Both the position numbers and the translations under genes were made by a program. The notes below the pieces were generated by a model. The model saw only the letters and a list, made by a program, of their open reading frames with translations, was not told the origin of the DNA and made no database searches. A stretch of DNA of 64,000 bases from Chloracidobacterium sp. (GTDB lineage Bacteria; Acidobacteriota; Blastocatellia; Pyrinomonadales; Pyrinomonadaceae), in contig JADKKB010000007.1 in NCBI GenBank assembly GCA_016720705.1, forward strand, positions 1,302,001 through 1,366,000, written 5' to 3'. How positions within the stretch are numbered: the stretch's first letter is position 1; each line of letters opens with the position of its first letter. This document shows positions 61,106 to 64,000 of this stretch, one piece after another.

Positions 61106-62650
61106 TTGAAGCACGAAACGATCATAATTCTCGATTTTGGTTCGCAATACACTCAGCTTATCGCGCGGCGCGTGCGTGAGCAGGGCGTGTATTGCGAGAT
61201 ACATCCATTTCATTTGTCTGCCGAGGCGATCGCGGCAAAGCAACCTAAGGGCGTCATTTTATCGGGCGGGCCATCGAGCGTGTCTGACGAGGATGCACCG
61301 CGGGTAGCGTCCGACTTCTACGACAAAATAGACGTTCCGATACTCGGCATTTGTTATGGAATGCAGCTTGTCGCGGTCGACCTCGGCGGAGCGAGTGAGC
61401 CGGCGGCAAGACGCGAGTACGGTGCGGCAACACTCAAAGTGCTAAGCGGTAAAACCGAACTATTTAACGCACTTCCATTCGCTCTCGACGTCTGGATGAG
61501 CCACGGCGACCACGTGACCAAGTTGCCCGAGGGCTTTACGACAACCGCTACGACCGGTGACGTCATCACCGCGATCGAAAACCCCGAACGCGGCATTTAC
61601 TGCGTCCAGTTCCACCCCGAGGTCTCGCATACGCCGCTCGGCAAAGAGATCTTGCGAAATTTTGTTTTCAACGTCTGCGGCTGCCAAGGCGATTGGACGC
61701 CCGCACAATTTATTAAGGAAGAGATCGCACGCATACGCGAAACGGTCGGCCCGACCGGCAATGTCGTCTGCGGACTCTCCGGCGGCGTCGATTCGACCGT
61801 CGCGGCGGTGCTCGTACACGAAGCGATCGGCGAACGGCAAACCTGCATCTTCGTCAACAGCGGCCTACTGCGCGCCGATGAGTTCGAAGATACGCTCGCG
61901 ATGTACAAGGAAAATCTTCAGCTCAACGTGGTCGGCGTCGATGCCTCGGCTGAGTTTTACGCCGCTCTCGATGGCATCTCCGACCCGGAACTCAAACGCA
62001 AAGCCATTGGCCGCACTTTTATCGAGACCTTCGACGTCGAGGCAAAACGCATCGGCGACGTTAAGTTTCTCGTCCAGGGCACGCTCTATCCGGACGTGAT
62101 CGAGTCGGTCTCGGTCCGCGGGTCTTCCGTCACGATAAAAACACACCACAATGTCGGCGGACTGCCGGAAAAGATGAATCTGAAGCTGATCGAGCCTTTG
62201 CGTGAGCTTTTTAAGGACGAAGTGCGTCTGATCGGCAGGGATCTAGGCATTCCGGCCAAGCTAGTCGAGCGCCATCCGTTTCCCGGCCCTGGCCTCGCGG
62301 TCCGCATCCTTGGCGAAATTACCACCGAAAAGATCGAGTTGCTGCAAAAGGCCGACCGCATCTTTATCGAAGAACTACGCAACTTTGGCGTTTATAATGA
62401 TGTCTGGCAGGCCTTTGCCGTACTGCTGCCGATCCAGTCGGTGGGCGTGATGGGCGATTTTCGCACCTACGAGCGAACCGTCGCTCTGCGGGCAGTAACA
62501 TCCACCGACGGTATGACCGCCGACTGGGCACGCGTCTCGCACGACTTGCTCGCACGCGCTTCGTCACGCATAACCAGCGAGGTTCGCGGCATCAACCGCG
62601 TCGTTTACGACATCACCTCAAAACCGCCCGGAACTATCGAGTGGGAATAG
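61106..62650 (+). CDS. guaA: GMP synthase (glutamine-hydrolysing)
   Basis: GuaA converts XMP to GMP using ATP and glutamine, in purine synthesis. The 514-residue protein has an N-terminal class I glutamine amidotransferase (IILDFGSQYTQLIARRVRE, the nucleophile Cys in GICYGMQLV, FHPEVSHT), an ATP-pyrophosphatase domain with GLSGGVDSTVAAVL, and the C-terminal dimerisation part ending PPGTIEWE. Length is standard. The start is a TTG at 61106, preceded by GGAG at 61091; the usual KHETIIILDFG follows directly. Confidence 0.97.
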   Translation: MKHETIIILDFGSQYTQLIARRVREQGVYCEIHPFHLSAEAIAAKQPKGVILSGGPSSVSDEDAPRVASDFYDKIDVPILGICYGMQLVAVDLGGASEPAARREYGAATLKVLSGKTELFNALPFALDVWMSHGDHVTKLPEGFTTTATTGDVITAIENPERGIYCVQFHPEVSHTPLGKEILRNFVFNVCGCQGDWTPAQFIKEEIARIRETVGPTGNVVCGLSGGVDSTVAAVLVHEAIGERQTCIFVNSGLLRADEFEDTLAMYKENLQLNVVGVDASAEFYAALDGISDPELKRKAIGRTFIETFDVEAKRIGDVKFLVQGTLYPDVIESVSVRGSSVTIKTHHNVGGLPEKMNLKLIEPLRELFKDEVRLIGRDLGIPAKLVERHPFPGPGLAVRILGEITTEKIELLQKADRIFIEELRNFGVYNDVWQAFAVLLPIQSVGVMGDFRTYERTVALRAVTSTDGMTADWARVSHDLLARASSRITSEVRGINRVVYDITSKPPGTIEWE

Positions 62651-62720
62651 CCCGACAGATAGTTGATTGGACAGACAACAAAAACACATTTAGTATTGGA
62701 ACGATTTATCTCGAAACAAT

Positions 62721-64000
62721 ATGACGAACTTCAGCTGGCTTCTGGACGGGAGCATTGTTGGGCTTTACCTGTTGGTCACGATGGCCGCGGGGTTGTACGT
62801 GCGCAAGTACGTGGGCAAGGTCGACGACTTTCTGGTCGCGGGCCGCGAGATGAATGTCTATCTCGGCATCGCAAGCTTAGCGGCGACCGAGTTTGGCATC
62901 GTCACCTGTATGTACACGGCCGAGGCCGGTTACAAATACGGCTTTGCGGGTGCGACGCCGGGAATTGCAATGGCGGTCTCGATGCTGGTGATCGGCTATA
63001 CCGGATTTTGCATCAAGCCGCTCCGTGATTCGGGCGTCATCACGATCCCGCAGCTGATCGAAAAGCAGTTCGGGCCGCGCGTTCGTTGGGCGGCGGGCGT
63101 TGTCATCGTGCTTGGCGGACTCCTGAATATGGGCGTTTTCCTTCGGGTCGGCGGCCAATTTTTGGTCCAGATTGTCGGACTCAAGGTCACATCATTTGAG
63201 TTTTTAGGATTTCATATCGGTTATCTTGAGGCAATGATGACCGTCCTGCTGGTCGGCGTTGCAACATACACGATCCTCGGCGGAATGCTGTCGGTGCTGA
63301 TCACCGATTTTCTACAATTTGTCGTAATGAGCATCGGTCTGATCGCCGTAACCGTCCTGATACTCGTCAATGTCGGGTGGGAAAAGATCGTAACGACCGT
63401 CGAGGCCAACTACGGTGCCGGCGGATTTAACCCATTTGTCCATCCTGACCTCGGCTGGCAATATGTCGTGTTTCAGATCCTGCTCAATTTTGCGGCCGTG
63501 TTGACCTGGCAGACGACGATCGCTCGCGTTTTGGCAGCCAAGGATTCGAAGACCGGTCAGCAGATCTATATGCGGACGAGCTTCTTTTTCGTTTGCCGAT
63601 TTCTCATTCCCGGCATCTGGGGCATCGCCGCACTGGCGACGCTCGGCAAAATGACCAATTCGCTCGACGCGATGCCGACATTTCTGGCGACATTCGTACC
63701 GGTCGGGCTGATGGGCTTGTGCATCGCGGCGATGCTCGCGGCCGATATGTCGACTGACTCAAGCTATATGCTCTCGTGGGGCAGTGTCATCTACAACGAC
63801 ATAATGGCACCATTTCGCAAGACGCCTTGGTCGGAGAAAAAAGGCATCTTTGTTAACCGTACGATCGTTGCTCTGATCGGCGTATTCCTGCTCTTTTACG
63901 GCTTATGGTATCCGCTCGAGGGCGACGTCTGGATCTATCTCGGCATAACGGGGACGATCTATCTGGCTTGTATCTCCGTCCTGCTGATCTCTTGCTGTTA
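62721..64000 (+). CDS. Sodium:solute symporter family transporter, N-terminal part; runs off the window
   Basis: The frame from ATG 62721 stays open to the end of the window, giving about 426 residues and at least ten hydrophobic segments. The start is WLLDGSIVGLYLLVTMAAGLYV, followed by the SSS signature region (VGKVDDFLVAGREMNVYLG, IASLAATEF) and SDMSTDSS-like MAADMSTDSSYMLSWG, where Ser/Thr residues form the sodium site. The family carries sugars, amino acids, vitamins or ions with sodium. The substrate cannot be named from sequence. It follows guaA by 70 bases. Confidence 0.9.
   Translation, partial: MTNFSWLLDGSIVGLYLLVTMAAGLYVRKYVGKVDDFLVAGREMNVYLGIASLAATEFGIVTCMYTAEAGYKYGFAGATPGIAMAVSMLVIGYTGFCIKPLRDSGVITIPQLIEKQFGPRVRWAAGVVIVLGGLLNMGVFLRVGGQFLVQIVGLKVTSFEFLGFHIGYLEAMMTVLLVGVATYTILGGMLSVLITDFLQFVVMSIGLIAVTVLILVNVGWEKIVTTVEANYGAGGFNPFVHPDLGWQYVVFQILLNFAAVLTWQTTIARVLAAKDSKTGQQIYMRTSFFFVCRFLIPGIWGIAALATLGKMTNSLDAMPTFLATFVPVGLMGLCIAAMLAADMSTDSSYMLSWGSVIYNDIMAPFRKTPWSEKKGIFVNRTIVALIGVFLLFYGLWYPLEGDVWIYLGITGTIYLACISVLLISCC

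Overview
Organism. The window looks like a chromosomal segment of a Gram-negative bacterium of about 50% GC, most likely Acidobacteriota, class Blastocatellia (Pyrinomonadaceae-like). This is inferred from a VWFA-related secreted protein, an Oar-type TonB receptor with an N-terminal carboxypeptidase-regulatory domain, many secreted serine hydrolases, a CHAT-TPR protein with zf-HC2 and sigma-like partners, and an OmpA protein with a long cytoplasmic tail. No rRNA gene or species-specific marker is present to prove it.

Layout. 1-6 kb is the edge of a surface-polysaccharide or methyltransferase cluster on the minus strand (asparagine synthase, GT2, CutC, two methyltransferases). Almost every gap there is filled by a different palindromic dispersed repeat. 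6-19.5 kb is housekeeping and envelope: thyA, an OmpA/PEGA-like protein, VWA protein, FmdB, lipocalin, trxB, PilZ, crotonase, tRNA-Ala(GGC), malQ, a PhyH oxygenase, a secreted GH5 mannanase-like enzyme and an FG-GAP protein. 19.8-60.5 kb looks like a composite island. Three degenerate copies of the 3' part of tRNA-Asn (about 19.8, 47.7 and 57.8 kb) lie in the same orientation as the intact tRNA-Asn(GTT) at 60.4 kb. Broken tyrosine-recombinase pieces, an excisionase-like remnant and an IS3 orfA remnant lie beside them. After 60.6 kb the core resumes with a DUF1801 protein, guaA and a sodium/solute symporter that runs off the window.

Main system. 20.1-45.7 kb is a nearly unbroken minus-strand array. 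It holds an RpiR/MurR-type regulator, TonB receptor, tricorn-like protease, CocE/S15 hydrolase, penicillin-binding-protein-like serine hydrolase, D-aminoacylase-like amidohydrolase, DppA-type D-aminopeptidase, GNAT acyltransferase, a serine hydrolase fused to a VanX D,D-dipeptidase, Tat-exported renal-type dipeptidase, further serine hydrolases, an alpha/beta hydrolase and an enolase-superfamily N-acylamino-acid racemase/OSBS. Together these read as a locus for importing and degrading D-amino-acid peptides, probably from peptidoglycan, and converting the D-amino acids to L-forms by N-acylation and racemisation. Two matching 16-bp palindromes upstream of the regulator are candidate operators.

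Second system. 50.0-57.3 kb holds a secreted delta-60 repeat protein, a large exported TPR-CHAT (caspase-like) protein, a double-zinc-finger membrane anti-sigma-like protein and a sigma-like factor, which suggests a proteolysis-linked envelope signalling module. A Fic AMPylase-like protein lies next to it.
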